From NCBI GenBank assembly GCA_040182905.1, contig JARQWU010000001.1:1-64000 (forward strand): 64,000 nucleotides of DNA, given 5' to 3'. Origin of the DNA: Barthelona sp. PAP020 (Eukaryota > Metamonada: BaSk clade). The translations under genes and the position numbers were made by a program. The notes under the pieces were generated by a model. It ran no database searches. It was given only the letters and a program-made list of their open reading frames with translations, and had not been told where the DNA came from. Position 1 is the first letter of the stretch; each line of letters opens with the position of its first letter. This document shows positions 38,899-50,700 of the stretch, one piece after another.

Positions 38899-40827
38899 AT
38901 GTCTATGAATTTGGACCTGTCAAAGGTGTCAAAATTGAGACATCCTGAAAGACCAGTCACTCCACGTAACAGTAGTAGGAAGTTATTCGCAGGAGATTAT
39001 TCCGATAGACCTCAATCTGCATATGTAATGAATCAAGATACATATTACAATGATTTAAGACCACCTACTGCACGTCAGTCTGTAGAAAGATTTGAAGTAC
39101 CACCTTCTCGTATGGGAAATCGCAGTTCAGATGCACCTCCCCCTACAGCCCGTAGTAATTCATCTGGTTTCAGACCAAATACTTTAGAAGAGGCTATGGA
39201 ATATCTTGAGCAATGTCCTGAAGAAGAAATTAAAAGATCTTTGAAATATTTGAATTTCAATTTAAAGCAACGCAGTCATCTTTGTTATGAAGATCGAGAC
39301 AAAATTCAACAATTATTGGGACGTTGTTTTGATTTTAATAATCCTAAATTGGTTGTTAATGCAGCCAAAATTATTTTACAATATCAGTTGTCAAGTTCAG
39401 CTTGTCGTAATGCTATTAAGGCATTATTTAAATTATCTAGAGACAGCAAAAATGATGTTTTTTTAAATTCAAGTACTTTGTACAGTCTTGTTATCTCAAT
39501 AATTGAAAAATATTTGCAAATAAAGGAAAGGATTACTGATGAAATGGTTTATGCTGGTGCTTTTCTTAAAAATTCCAGTCAAGACGTTGAACAAAAAACC
39601 CTGTTAGATTGTGGTGGTGTAAACAAAATAACTTCCTTAATGGCGTTATTAGCTGCAAGATGGCCTTCAGAAAGCCTGAAAGGAGATAGATCTATTCAAT
39701 TGGCTGTTCAGTTGGTTGGTACATTGCGTAATTTGGCTAGTATTCCGAATTCTGCTGTGTATTTTGCTGAACCTGGTGTTTTAGAATCTTTGTTACGTTT
39801 ATCTTCTTTAGGAGTAAGTTCTCAAGAGTTAGTTTTTTCTGTGGCAAGAATCTTTTCAAAATTGTCCTTAGATGACAGGTGTAGGGAAGCTTTTACTACT
39901 GAAGCATGTCTAAGTTCATTGGTTTCATGTTTATATGAGCAAAGATTTAATACTGAGATCGTTGTTCGTTTAGCATTTGGTCTGGGAAATTTGTGTACTT
40001 TTTCTGAAGATGCTAGAATCATTTTGTGCTTTGATTGTGCAGGAGCTCAATCAGTAATTGATGTTTTTGCTACGCTTGCAATTTCTCTTTTGGAACAACC
40101 ACAAAATGAAGTTGTGGATGCATTTGCAAAGGTTGTAAGACTTGTTGCCAATTTATCAATCAATACAGATGCTGGAACAATGATTTCATCCACATTAGGA
40201 ATTGAGAATTTGCCCAAAAGTTTGATTAAATTATCTGAATGTGAAGGGCCCAAAGTTCCTGAAGCTTTGTTAAATGCTTTAGCTGCTACTACCAATTTAA
40301 CATTCTATGGTTCTCCTTCAAATAGAATAACAGCCCAATATGAAGAATTGACCCCAACACTAGTTTCTCTTTTAGCTTATGATAATGATGAAATTGTTTT
40401 TGAATCAGCAAGATCCCTTGGTAATTTATCCAGAATAGCTGCTGTTAGAGCAATTTTATCACAACATCCTCATTGTGAAGTTATTGCTGTTTTATTGAAC
40501 CATTCACAAGTTGAAATTTTAGAGGCTACTTGTGGAATTTTAGTCAATATTGCATCAGACGTTGATTTTAAGAGTTGTATTTATGAATCTGGAGCTTTAA
40601 AATATTTGTTTGATTTGGTAACAATGCATTGGATGGTTGAAAATCCTGCTTTGGCTGTTGTTGTTTTGAAAACCATCTTTAATTATCTATTGAACAATAG
40701 AGAAGGTGTTGAACAGCATAATATTGAGGATTGTCGTGCATTAATAAATAAATTAGCTACGTCTAATGTGCAACATCCGGAAATGAATATGGTTTTACAA
40801 AGATTGAGTCAATTGATCAATAGATAA
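38899..40827 (+). CDS. armadillo-repeat protein, ARMC2-like
   Basis: The 642-residue protein has a disordered Arg/Ser/Pro-rich N-terminus (about 1-110, with TPRN, RPQSA and PPTARS). A segment EEAMEYLEQCPEEEIKRSLK then leads into armadillo repeats that fill the rest. Examples are LVGTLRNLASIPNSAVYFAE, VFSVARIFSKLSLDD, VRLAFGLGNLCTFSEDAR, FESARSLGNLSRIAAVR and LVNIASDVDFKSCIYESGAL. The combination of an N-terminal disordered tail, a TxxLRNLAxxPxN repeat and an I/LVNIxSD repeat suggests ARMC2. That protein is needed for axonemal central-pair assembly, so it would point to flagella. The assignment is by pattern memory and uncertain; the ARM fold is secure. ATG 38899 (MSMNLDL) is preferred over 38845, which adds a Phe-rich stretch. 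Confidence 0.8.
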   Translation: MSMNLDLSKVSKLRHPERPVTPRNSSRKLFAGDYSDRPQSAYVMNQDTYYNDLRPPTARQSVERFEVPPSRMGNRSSDAPPPTARSNSSGFRPNTLEEAMEYLEQCPEEEIKRSLKYLNFNLKQRSHLCYEDRDKIQQLLGRCFDFNNPKLVVNAAKIILQYQLSSSACRNAIKALFKLSRDSKNDVFLNSSTLYSLVISIIEKYLQIKERITDEMVYAGAFLKNSSQDVEQKTLLDCGGVNKITSLMALLAARWPSESLKGDRSIQLAVQLVGTLRNLASIPNSAVYFAEPGVLESLLRLSSLGVSSQELVFSVARIFSKLSLDDRCREAFTTEACLSSLVSCLYEQRFNTEIVVRLAFGLGNLCTFSEDARIILCFDCAGAQSVIDVFATLAISLLEQPQNEVVDAFAKVVRLVANLSINTDAGTMISSTLGIENLPKSLIKLSECEGPKVPEALLNALAATTNLTFYGSPSNRITAQYEELTPTLVSLLAYDNDEIVFESARSLGNLSRIAAVRAILSQHPHCEVIAVLLNHSQVEILEATCGILVNIASDVDFKSCIYESGALKYLFDLVTMHWMVENPALAVVVLKTIFNYLLNNREGVEQHNIEDCRALINKLATSNVQHPEMNMVLQRLSQLINR

Positions 40828-40996
40828 GTGTATAGTGGTATTAATCATCATTTGTGCCTTTTTTTGCAGGTAAATAGAATTATCATCCTTTTTTTATTTT
40901 TTCGTTTTAATTGTTGTTTCAAGGCAATCAGGAAGTATGTTTGGAAACAGAATTCAAAAAAAAAAAATTTCAAATTTAAACACAAATATTTATAAC

Positions 40997-42184
40997 TCAA
41001 TTAATTTGACCACCCAACAATGCGACCGAGGAAGTTGTATTCTTTGGTTCAGGTGTTTCATAAACCCTATTAAATGTGTATTTTCGATAAAGTAATATCA
41101 ATAAGAAGGTTAACAGATTTTGACCTATATATATAACACTTGCTCCTGTTCCAAAGGCACCACCTCTCAACCACCAAGTTGAACAACCAGTTGAAAAAGG
41201 ACAAATAGCACCATCAGCAACTTTGTACCCAGCCAAAGACGATAAACCAAACCACAAACTAAACAAATCATCAATGCAATGGAGTGTCCAATTCATAACC
41301 AAATCACCACTTGATCTGTACAAAAAACACCAACACATACCTTCACAAGTCACATTAAAAGCCATGAGCAAAAATTCATAAGTACTTCCCCATTGTACAT
41401 TATTAAAATGACATAATGCATAAACCCATCCCGAAATTAAATATAAGCACAAAATAGAATGAGGCCCTTCATTTTTATGCCCACCAAAAAGATGGGTATT
41501 CATCCTTTGAGAAGGATGAGTTCCAGAAGGCATAAAAATGGCGTTAATATACCCTCTCCAAGCTGTTTCTTCATCAATAGCATTAATCCAAAGCCAAATT
41601 TGTTGAACTACAAAAAAATACACAACTTTGCCAATCCCACCAGCAATGTATGAAGGACTCTTTGAATAATCAACACAATGAAGTCCACCATAACAATTAG
41701 TCAGTTGATACAAAAAAGGAGTCAATGCATGGGTTCCAATGCAAATTGAAAGCACTATCAAGATTCTAAAACCCCATTTTGACCAATTGGGTGACCAACT
41801 TTTTGGAATACCAAGATCAATTAATGTTCTACCAGCCCATTTCATCCACAAAAGTGTCATTAGAATATTTATAACTGAAAAAAGACTATGCCACCAACTT
41901 TGTTGAATATCAAAGCTAGAAGCGTCTGTAAATGATCTTCGTGTACATGCAGATATTATCGAAAAGGTAACAACTAAAATTGAAAAGAAAGAAGTCTTAA
42001 GATTCAGCCATACAGTTTTAAAAAATCCTTTTTTGAAACTGTTTCGGGGATTTTTAAAAAATAAAGATTGAATACAAGAATCAAAAAATAAAATTAAAAA
42101 AAATCCCAAAAAAGAAAAGCCTACCATCTTACCGGATCGTTTTAGAAGCATACTTAAGTGCTCCAACTGTTGAGATGAAAACAT
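40997..42184 (-). CDS. CPBP (CAAX/Abi-type) intramembrane metalloprotease
   Basis: The protein (395 residues from the chosen start) has about eight hydrophobic helices and the CPBP active-site motifs: EETAWRGYI (EExxxR, about 203-208), a His in ALCHFNN (about 257), and a final helix motif NWTLHCIDDLF (HxxxD, about 300). Eukaryotic members include Rce1, which removes the last three residues from prenylated CAAX proteins in the ER. This protein has a longer lumenal or loop part rich in aromatic residues (CYGGLHCVDYSKSP) than typical Rce1, so the substrate is not certain. The frame could start at 42253, but that would overlap the start of the divergent gene at 42233. ATG at 42182-42184 (MFSSQQLEHL) leaves a 48-bp shared promoter. 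Confidence 0.85.
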   Translation of the reverse strand: MFSSQQLEHLSMLLKRSGKMVGFSFLGFFLILFFDSCIQSLFFKNPRNSFKKGFFKTVWLNLKTSFFSILVVTFSIISACTRRSFTDASSFDIQQSWWHSLFSVINILMTLLWMKWAGRTLIDLGIPKSWSPNWSKWGFRILIVLSICIGTHALTPFLYQLTNCYGGLHCVDYSKSPSYIAGGIGKVVYFFVVQQIWLWINAIDEETAWRGYINAIFMPSGTHPSQRMNTHLFGGHKNEGPHSILCLYLISGWVYALCHFNNVQWGSTYEFLLMAFNVTCEGMCWCFLYRSSGDLVMNWTLHCIDDLFSLWFGLSSLAGYKVADGAICPFSTGCSTWWLRGGAFGTGASVIYIGQNLLTFLLILLYRKYTFNRVYETPEPKNTTSSVALLGGQIN

Positions 42185-42232
42185 AAAACTTTTCTTTGAA
42201 AATAAAAACAAAAATCCTTTTTTATTGATGCT
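42185..42232. promoter_or_regulatory. 48-bp bidirectional promoter between the CPBP protease and PIG-O-like genes
   Basis: Only 48 bases separate the preferred ATG of the minus-strand gene from the ATG of the plus-strand gene. The stretch holds CCTTTTTTATT close to the plus start and TTTTCAAAG read toward the minus start. Both transcription starts must lie here or inside the neighbouring gene, so leaders are very short. Confidence 0.6.
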
Positions 42233-44446
42233 ATGAAATTTATATGTATTCATATCTTAACAATTACATCTGTTTTGTTATTTATGTCAACATTTTTGAC
42301 CCCACATTCAAATTTAGACAATATTAATGAAAATGATTTAAATATCGTACCGAATACTTATGATCGTGTAATTTTTTTTATTATTGATTCATTAAGATAC
42401 GATGTAATGTTAGGAAATGAAAATGGTGAGTTAAATTTACCAATCATTGATGAATTGAGAATATTTTATGGTAATAGTACTCAAATTGCTCATTTTTTAG
42501 CCAGTTCACCATCAGTGACTGCTTCTAGGATACGAGCTTTTATGACTGGTTCACCCAGTTCTTTTTCAGAATTGATTATGAACTTTACCCCTAAAGTGGT
42601 AAATTCAGACAATCTTTTGCATCAAATTTCGTCTAAAATGCAAAAAGGAACGTTCGTATCGGGTGATGATACTTGGGACTTGATGTTTTCATCTGTAATA
42701 AATCAGTCATTTCCTTGTAACAGTCAAAAAGTATCTGATTTTTATGAGGTTGATGACTGTGCGATTAAACCTTTTCTAGCAGCAATTCATAATGATTCTG
42801 CAAATCTAATGATGACACATCTCCTTGGAATGGATCATGTATCCCATATTTATTCTGCAAAACATGAATTGATTCATGCTAAATTGAATGAATATGACAA
42901 GTATTTGAAAGAAATTGTTGACACCATTCATTCTTGGTCAGATGAAGAGCAAAAGAAAACCTTGCTTATCATTGGTGGAGATCACGGAATGACAGATGAT
43001 GGTAATCATGGTGGAGATTCTTGGCCTGAAATCAATGCAGGTATTTTCTTTTACAGTCCAAAGAGAAACTACAAGAAACAAGTGAGTCATATGTCTCAAG
43101 AAGCACTTGTACCCACAATAGCACCTTTATTAGGTGTTCCTGTACCATTTTCAAATGTTGCAGAGATTGTTCCAGAACTTTTTCCTGATAATTATGATGG
43201 AGAGGCTCTTTTGAAAACAGCAAAATATGTTGAAGATCAAGTGTTTGAATATGTCGATGAATTTTCAAAAGTTCATGTCTTCAATAATGAGGTTGTTAAG
43301 TTGATTTCCAAAAGAACCAACATTCCCGATTTAAATGGAATGAGTGAACGTTTTATTGAAGATTCCTTAACACGGATCAATGAAAAACTAACTCGAATTC
43401 GAATATTGGTAACAAAGGAATTCAGTCCTTTCAATCCATATGTTACAATTGTTGTTGTTGCAATAATGGTGTTTGTAATGGGGTTGTTTTTCTTTGACTT
43501 GAAACGAATTTTCATTGAACTTAAAAGACCATATGTTTTAACCTTTATTAACATTATAATATATTTCAGTTTAGCTTATTACAGTAATTGCTTTGTTGAA
43601 AACACATTTCAAGTTTTAAGAAGTGGGATACTTTTTTTGTTGTTCTTTAATTTCAAAACCATTGATAAAGTGTGCTTTATGGTATTTTTGAACATATGCT
43701 TGTATGACAATAAAAGAGTTTGTGTATTCACCTGTTCATTTGTTCTGTTTTATTTTGTTTTTACTTCAGTAAAAAAGAGAAAATTTTATAAATTTGGAAA
43801 ATTCTTACTTTTGAGCATAATTATTGCACAATGTCGTCAATTGTTTGAAGAAAGACTTGGTTCTTCCTTTTTGAATTACTATTCTCAATTTACTATTGTT
43901 TTAGCCATTGCTGCACCCTTTTTTGGAAATTTTTCTGATTTCTTTGTCATCATTGTTGCTTTAACCAATAAATATTATCAATTTTCTCAAATTATGGGGT
44001 TAATGTTTGTATTCCTGAATTTGCCCCAATATCAAAAAAAACATTCTTTTCCACATATAATTAGAGTTGGATTCTTTTTGAATGGAATGGTTACCCAATT
44101 TGTTTCTCTTAAATATGAAATTGCTTTTTTCGTCAGCGACAGCATTACCATTGTAGGTGTATTGTTGACAATAATTCACACCTTTTCTTTTTCATTTTTG
44201 ATTGGAAGTCTCGATTTTTCAATTGTTTTTAATTTTTTGCAATTTATTGAATTGTGGTCTGGTGTTGGAGTTTTATTTTTAATGAGAAATGATTTGTTGT
44301 ATTGGAAAACGTTAGTTCCAAACGCTTGCTTTTTGATAGTTGAAAATCTGATCCTATGTTTGTTTAGTCTCATTTCATATCTATGGAAAAAATTTGTTTT
44401 CTTTAAAAAAAGGAAATTAGTCAACAAAGAAGAAGCTGATGAATGA
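42233..44446 (+). CDS. GPI ethanolamine phosphate transferase, PIG-O/GPI13-like
   Basis: The 737-residue ER enzyme adds phosphoethanolamine to a mannose of the GPI-anchor precursor. Residues 1-20 form a signal-anchor. The lumenal alkaline-phosphatase-fold domain (about 40-390) shows the metal-site motifs: IIDSLRYD (about 51), SPSVTASRIRAFMTGS (about 94, with the candidate nucleophile Thr), LLGMDHVSH (about 200) and GDHGMTDDGNHGGDS (about 250). About ten hydrophobic helices follow. HGGDS after the GDHGMT block is closer to PIG-O (third-mannose transferase) than to PIG-G or PIG-N. The membrane part is shorter than in yeast Gpi13 (1017 residues). It shares a 48-bp promoter with the protease gene. 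PIG-C at 57238 belongs to the same pathway. Confidence 0.88.
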   Translation: MKFICIHILTITSVLLFMSTFLTPHSNLDNINENDLNIVPNTYDRVIFFIIDSLRYDVMLGNENGELNLPIIDELRIFYGNSTQIAHFLASSPSVTASRIRAFMTGSPSSFSELIMNFTPKVVNSDNLLHQISSKMQKGTFVSGDDTWDLMFSSVINQSFPCNSQKVSDFYEVDDCAIKPFLAAIHNDSANLMMTHLLGMDHVSHIYSAKHELIHAKLNEYDKYLKEIVDTIHSWSDEEQKKTLLIIGGDHGMTDDGNHGGDSWPEINAGIFFYSPKRNYKKQVSHMSQEALVPTIAPLLGVPVPFSNVAEIVPELFPDNYDGEALLKTAKYVEDQVFEYVDEFSKVHVFNNEVVKLISKRTNIPDLNGMSERFIEDSLTRINEKLTRIRILVTKEFSPFNPYVTIVVVAIMVFVMGLFFFDLKRIFIELKRPYVLTFINIIIYFSLAYYSNCFVENTFQVLRSGILFLLFFNFKTIDKVCFMVFLNICLYDNKRVCVFTCSFVLFYFVFTSVKKRKFYKFGKFLLLSIIIAQCRQLFEERLGSSFLNYYSQFTIVLAIAAPFFGNFSDFFVIIVALTNKYYQFSQIMGLMFVFLNLPQYQKKHSFPHIIRVGFFLNGMVTQFVSLKYEIAFFVSDSITIVGVLLTIIHTFSFSFLIGSLDFSIVFNFLQFIELWSGVGVLFLMRNDLLYWKTLVPNACFLIVENLILCLFSLISYLWKKFVFFKKRKLVNKEEADE

Positions 44447-44794
44447 GAAGTGTCTTCTATAAAGTTAAATTGCCTTATCCTATTGATATTATAGTTTAAA
44501 AATATAAAAACCAACAAACAAAAATTGGTGTATAGTTATGATAGAGGTGTGTATAGATACAATGTACACTTTCTTCTTTTTATTTTAGTCTTTTAGCAAA
44601 TATATAAAAACTTTTCTTTTCCTTTTTTTTTCTTTTGCATGGAATTTTGAATACCCTTTCAAAAAAAAACTTGTGAAACTTACACATGAATAAACACACC
44701 TTTCGAATAATTATGAAAGAAATCAATAAACAAACAGAATGCAAAAAAACAAAAAAAAAACAGAAAGACCATTTATGAATGAAATATTTTGACA
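44447..44794. other. convergent 3' spacer, no gene seen
   Basis: A/T-rich with an imperfect direct repeat GGTGTATAG...GGTGTGTATAG near 44526-44556. A 71-codon minus-strand frame here is Phe/Lys-rich and looks like chance 3' flank. Confidence 0.55.
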
Positions 44795-47700
44795 TTACAT
44801 GAACGATAAATTGCCACCTTCACAATAGAAATTTGCTAGAATTCTACTGGAGACAGTTTTTGATTTTTCAAAACCAAAAACGATTTTCAAATGACAATTT
44901 CCAACAAACAATTTGCTATCCAACATTAACCGTTCATAAATGAACCGATCATTGAATAAAGCTGGTTTTTTCAATAATATCATTTGATTTGAACAATTGA
45001 CCAAATAAAACTCGACAAAAATCACATTGACATTTTCTTTGCTTTGAATGAATTCGAAATGGAAGATGATTTTGTCGAAGTCATATTTATTCATGGTTAG
45101 AGGTACAACTTTCAGTGAAACAACATTATTTGCTGAGATTGGAGTTTTCATCATGTTAAAATCAAAAATATCAACTTGTCCATTCAATAATACAACTTGA
45201 GAATATTTCAACGATTTACAGGTTAAAAAATAACAAAAACTTTTTTCAAAATGGTCAAAATATTCATAATCAGTTAACCAAATTCCTTCAGTACAATTAA
45301 TTTTTTCATTGATTCTACCATTCATTTCAAACTTTTGTAAAACTTTTTCAACTTTTGTTTTTAAAGGTTTGATCCAAAAAATTGAATCTTTTGCAAACTT
45401 TCCTTGAAACTTTTCCAACTTTTTAAAAACAGAATCTTTATTTTCCAAAGGTAATAAATATAACAATCTATACCTTATACCACATATAATTGTATCAATA
45501 ATACAACCAATAGTAAAATCAACATGTGAAGGGATTCTTAAAGAAGAAGTTTTTAAAGGAGAAGCAACACTTATCACAAAACTATTGACAGAAATATTGA
45601 TAAAACTTTCGATCTTTTTAAATTGACAATTTTTTTTTTTTTCATCACCAAAACGAATGTCTTTATGATCAATAATTTCCATTCTAGTACCCAATAAAGT
45701 TCTTACTAATGCATTAAACTGTAAAGTTAAAGGAAAGAGATTCATATAACCATTAGATAATTTTGCCAATAATTTTTCCAAAATAGGCATCAATAAAGAA
45801 GTTGAACATGAAGAAAACAAAGGTTTTTCGTTTAAAGTTGGAATATAAGTGTCTAAAAATATGTAATTAATATCAGATTTTGTATAATATGCTAACAGTA
45901 TGACTCCAGTAGTTTTATGGTATTTTACTACTACAGAGGATAACAAATCAATTAAATTATGATATTGACAAAGTAGAATCATTTGTTTCAAAGGAAAATT
46001 ATCTTCGATCCCAAATGCAATCCATTCATCATCTGAAAATCCAAAATGATTGTCAACAATGCCTTTATTTTGACCAGATATATCAAAAATTGACAAAAAT
46101 TCTAAGTCGTGATAATTGTCCAAATATTTTAAACCCAAAACTTCATCAGGATTAGAAAAATTTTCATCAATGAAAATGGTATTCCTTTGTAACGCTTCAA
46201 CACAATGATTTATGAATAATAACAAATATTTCGAAAGTTTTTTAATATTGTTGGAATGTTTCAAACAATAGAGTTCATGAGAACATATGTTTGGATTTGA
46301 AATATTCTTAAAATCAAGTTGATCTCCAGTTTGTAATTTGTCAAAAAATAAAAACATCTCTTCTTCTAGAACCATGTAATTTCTTTCAATTTCAAATAAA
46401 TTTTCAACTTTTTCAAGCTCAATTGACCTTTGACATACAAATCTTAACGTATTCACTTGTATATGTAACAAAAGAAATCTTGATAATTCTTCATTAAAGG
46501 TAATACTGTTCCTATCAATAATTTTCCTCTTCATCTCATCTAACTTTTCAATTAACTCATGAATGTTCTCATAAATGTCCTCAATAATGATTTGATCATC
46601 AGAATCAGACACAATCTCAATGTTATCTGAAGTGTTAGTTTCTGTTTTCAAAGCACTATGATTGGAACACACGCTAAGATCATCAATTTCTTCTTCTTTT
46701 TCGTCATTAACATTTTTATATTCACTATCGACATCTAAAACGGTTAAATCGGTTTCACAAGCTCTTAATAAACTCTTATCACACGATGTTTTTGTTTCAT
46801 CCTCATATAATAAATCTTCCATTGAATTATCAGGCGTAATCAATTTCATCAGGGAATGTTTAGACTTGAAATCAGGCATTTCTGGACTGATTCGGTCATA
46901 CAATGACAATAGATTTGGGTTCACAGAACAATCTTTTTCAAGTGTATGATCCGAATTCGAAGTGTTGGAGCGATAAGTACTAATACTGAATTTTCGAGCT
47001 TCTGATAACTTAAGAAATTGAACAAAAGACTCCAAACAATTTGCTTTTAGTTCAGGAAAGAATGAAACTATGTCTAAATCAAAATCGACAAAGTATGTGT
47101 CTTTCCAATCTTCAATCCTTTCAACTCTTTCTTCAAAAATATCAGCAAACAATCTAAAAGTCTGTTGATACATTATCAAATAGAATTGGTTCAATTCCAA
47201 ATGCAATTTCTCTATCCTGGCAGATATTTTAGAAATACCTGATTTGATATCTTTTTTTTGCTGTTTCGTAAAAGGCATATTAATATTGTTTTTGCTATTA
47301 AAAGAATTGTGCAACCCAGTTTTGATTTTGGAAGAAGTAGTAGAAATACTCATCGCATTTTCTTCTTCTAAATTATCAACCATCAAAGAAACTTTGGAAC
47401 ACGTTTTATTTTGATGTTGATGATGTGGTAAAGCAGGATCAGGATCATCTAAATTAATGTGATGCAGTGATTCACTTTCGTGTTCAACAATGTGAATAAT
47501 ATCTTTTCCAGCATTGAACCCCAATTTAGTGGAATTAAAAATTTGACGTTCCGATAGAATCATTGGTGTTGATTGGTCTTGATGTGTTATATCCTCTAAC
47601 TGAGATTGTGACTTTTTCTCTTCATCAAATTCAACACCTAAATCCAGTAAATTCAAGTAATTTGTCCCTTCTTTAAGAATCTTTTTTAACTCTTTCTTTT

Positions 47701-50700
47701 GATTGAGTAAATCATGGATCTCTTCCAATATCACATCATCAATACGAAAATCATCAGAAATAACTGTTGGCATTAAATCATCATTAGTATTGAAATTAGA
47801 AAAAGTTGGTGATAAAGGGGACACAGGATACATAGGTGATACAGGTGATATAGGAGACATAGGTGATGACATGGTAGTAGTGGTATTTGTGTTGGTATTG
47901 ATACCACAGTTATGATGAAGAACTCCTGAAAAAGAATTAGAACATGAACTAACAGTTTCAATAGCATTTGAATTATTGAATGAAGTTAAACCAATCAATT
48001 CATTAACTCTTATCTTTTCTAACAGAAAGACCCCTTGATTCAAAACATATGATCTTTCAATTCTGTACGATTTATCAAGATTCCGAATAAATGCAAGAAA
48101 ATAAATCAAGAATGCATGGTGAAAATCTAAATCAAATGTTAAGAGAAGGCATCCCAAAAAATACCCGCAAACAAAAAAAAAAGAATGAAAAAAATTGCAT
48201 AAAAACGTTAATTGTAAGTTTTTATTCATCTTTAAAATCCCAAAAAACAAAGAAAAAACATTAAAAAGTGAAAAAGCCCCTACATTAATACTTTTTCCTT
48301 TTTTGCTTCTTCTCAATTTTGAAAACAGAATGAATTTAAAAATGATGTAAAAAACAAAGATATTAATTGAAAATTTTTTCAGCAAAACTGAAAAATTAAG
48401 CTCATACTTCAAAAGTGCTAAAATAATAACAATAAAAACGAAAGAAATAATAAAAAGAAAAATAAATATGTACATTTGAAACTTTTCATCTAGTAAACGT
48501 TTCCAACGTTTCCAACTTTTTGAATTTTTTTTATTTTTTGAATTTTTCAACACTTTAAAGTTTGTTTCTTTTCTTCTATCAGTTAATAATTTTGAAGATC
48601 TGGAAACAAACATATCAATTTTATCTTCTTCATTTCTATCATCATCAGTTATTTCCTTTTCCTCTTGATCTTCATCATTTTCTATTGTAATCATATCAAA
48701 AGAATTCTCATTACGATTCATTTCCTTTTTTTTTTCTCTATGAGAAAAGAAAATGACATACAGAGGTAAAAAGATATAAAAAGGAAATATCACAATAAAA
48801 ACATCAATTTGTTGATGTTCATAAAAAAAAACGAATGGAACAATCCAACACAATTGACTAAAGAAGATGTAATAAAAAAATTCAAAGGAAAATGAAGAAT
48901 ATACGCTAGAAATAGCTTGAAAAATACTGACTAAGATAAAAAAAAGACTGAAAATCAAAATAAAAGTATTATTAGCAAAAAAACTATATTGTATCTCCTT
49001 ATATCCTTTGAAACACTGCAAACAAAACAAAAATAAAGAGTAAATTGAAGATACATAAGAAAATCCGTTCATTCTACCGACATGATATACAACAATTGCT
49101 GAATAAAGTAAGAACATCAAAGGACACATGATAAAATCCAAAAAGAAATATATAAATGAATTCTTTGATAAATAATCAAAAATGAAAGTATTATCCTCTT
49201 CAATAAAAAAAGCAAAAATAAACATCAAAATTATAAAATAAATGAAACAAAAACAATGAAGAAAAGAAATTTTTTTCCATAATTTCATTGAAATGTTTGT
49301 ATTCAAAACATTTTTATCAATATTATTATTTAATATGGTATCATCAAAATATTTAAAATTTGAATCAAAATTTACAATTTTTCCATATTTTAAAAGATGT
49401 AAAAAAGTAAATAAAATGATGATAATCAAATTAATCAAGCAAATATTCGAAATAATGCTAGTTTCAAAGAATATACTCATAAATAATAATAGTAAACATG
49501 TTATCAATAATATTACATTGATTATCCAAAAATTATGAATTTTTTTCATTAAATCCAAAGGAATTTCATCTTTTTCAACAATTGTTTTCAAATTGTCATC
49601 ATCTAATTGCAAAAAATTTTGTAATTGATTTATTGAATTTGTTTGATGATTATTAGTTAATAAATAACACAATATTTTTAAAAAAGAAGAATTAAAAGGA
49701 ATGGTAAATTTAAACGAAAATTTAATTAAACAAAAAATAAAAACAAAAAGAAAAATTCCAAAGAAATTTTCATCAAACATTTCAAATTTAGTAAATATTA
49801 AGCAAAATACTAAATTGAATGATAAAATAATGAATAATAAAAAACTTATGTTTGAATTTAAATCTTTTGGTAATTTAACAATAACACCATCAGTTCTAAT
49901 ATCATTTTCTTTAAAAAATCTTCGATGTCTATAAAAAAAACCAATTTCTGCTAGTGATGTGGATAATTTTTTTCTTTTTGAAAAATATATCGTTGTAATA
50001 ATCAAAATAATCATAAAACTTGTTAAAATATTTAATGCAAAACATATATCTTTTGTTTTAAAATAAATAACATAATACAAAGCAAATAAATGTCCAGGTA
50101 AACAAAAAACAATTACATTGAATCTTAACAAGGAAGACCAAGGTAAAATATAAGTAAAAAATATTAAAAATATATAAACTACAGTGGATTTGAGAAAATT
50201 ACTAAAAGAAAAAACTTCATATAAAAAAGGTTCTTGAATAAGAAGACTAGCAAACCCAGAATTGGGTGCTAAAACAATTTTTCCAAAAATAAAACTAAAA
50301 AGACTACAACTACTAAAACCTGAAACATATTTTACAAAGATTGAACTAATACGACTAAAAATGTAATCTTTGCTTTCTAAATTACCTAAAGGATCCTTAC
50401 ATATTTCTAAAAATCGTTTAATATCAATAAATGGTTCCAAAAAAACTATGCCACATAAAATGAAATTGAATCCCAACAAGGGCAAAAACATAATAATGTA
50501 ATGAAAGCTCTCAAGCTTGGTGATATCATTCGTTAAATCATGTGATTTATATAATATGCATATGTACAAGATGAAAAAAATAAAATAACTGGAAAAATTG
50601 ACATGTCGATAAATAACCTTATTTTGATCAATAATTTCGCATTCATTTTCATACAACTGATAATATATCGCAGTGAAACGAGTTAACCAGAGGATTAAAA

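Noticed and set aside
42185-42253. CPBP protease start at ATG 42253
   Set aside because: It would overlap the first codons of the divergent PIG-O-like gene; the next ATG at 42184 leaves a promoter and keeps all motifs.
44580-44795. 71-codon frame touching the stop of the second giant gene
   Set aside because: It lies in the 3' flank, is Phe/Lys-rich and has no support.
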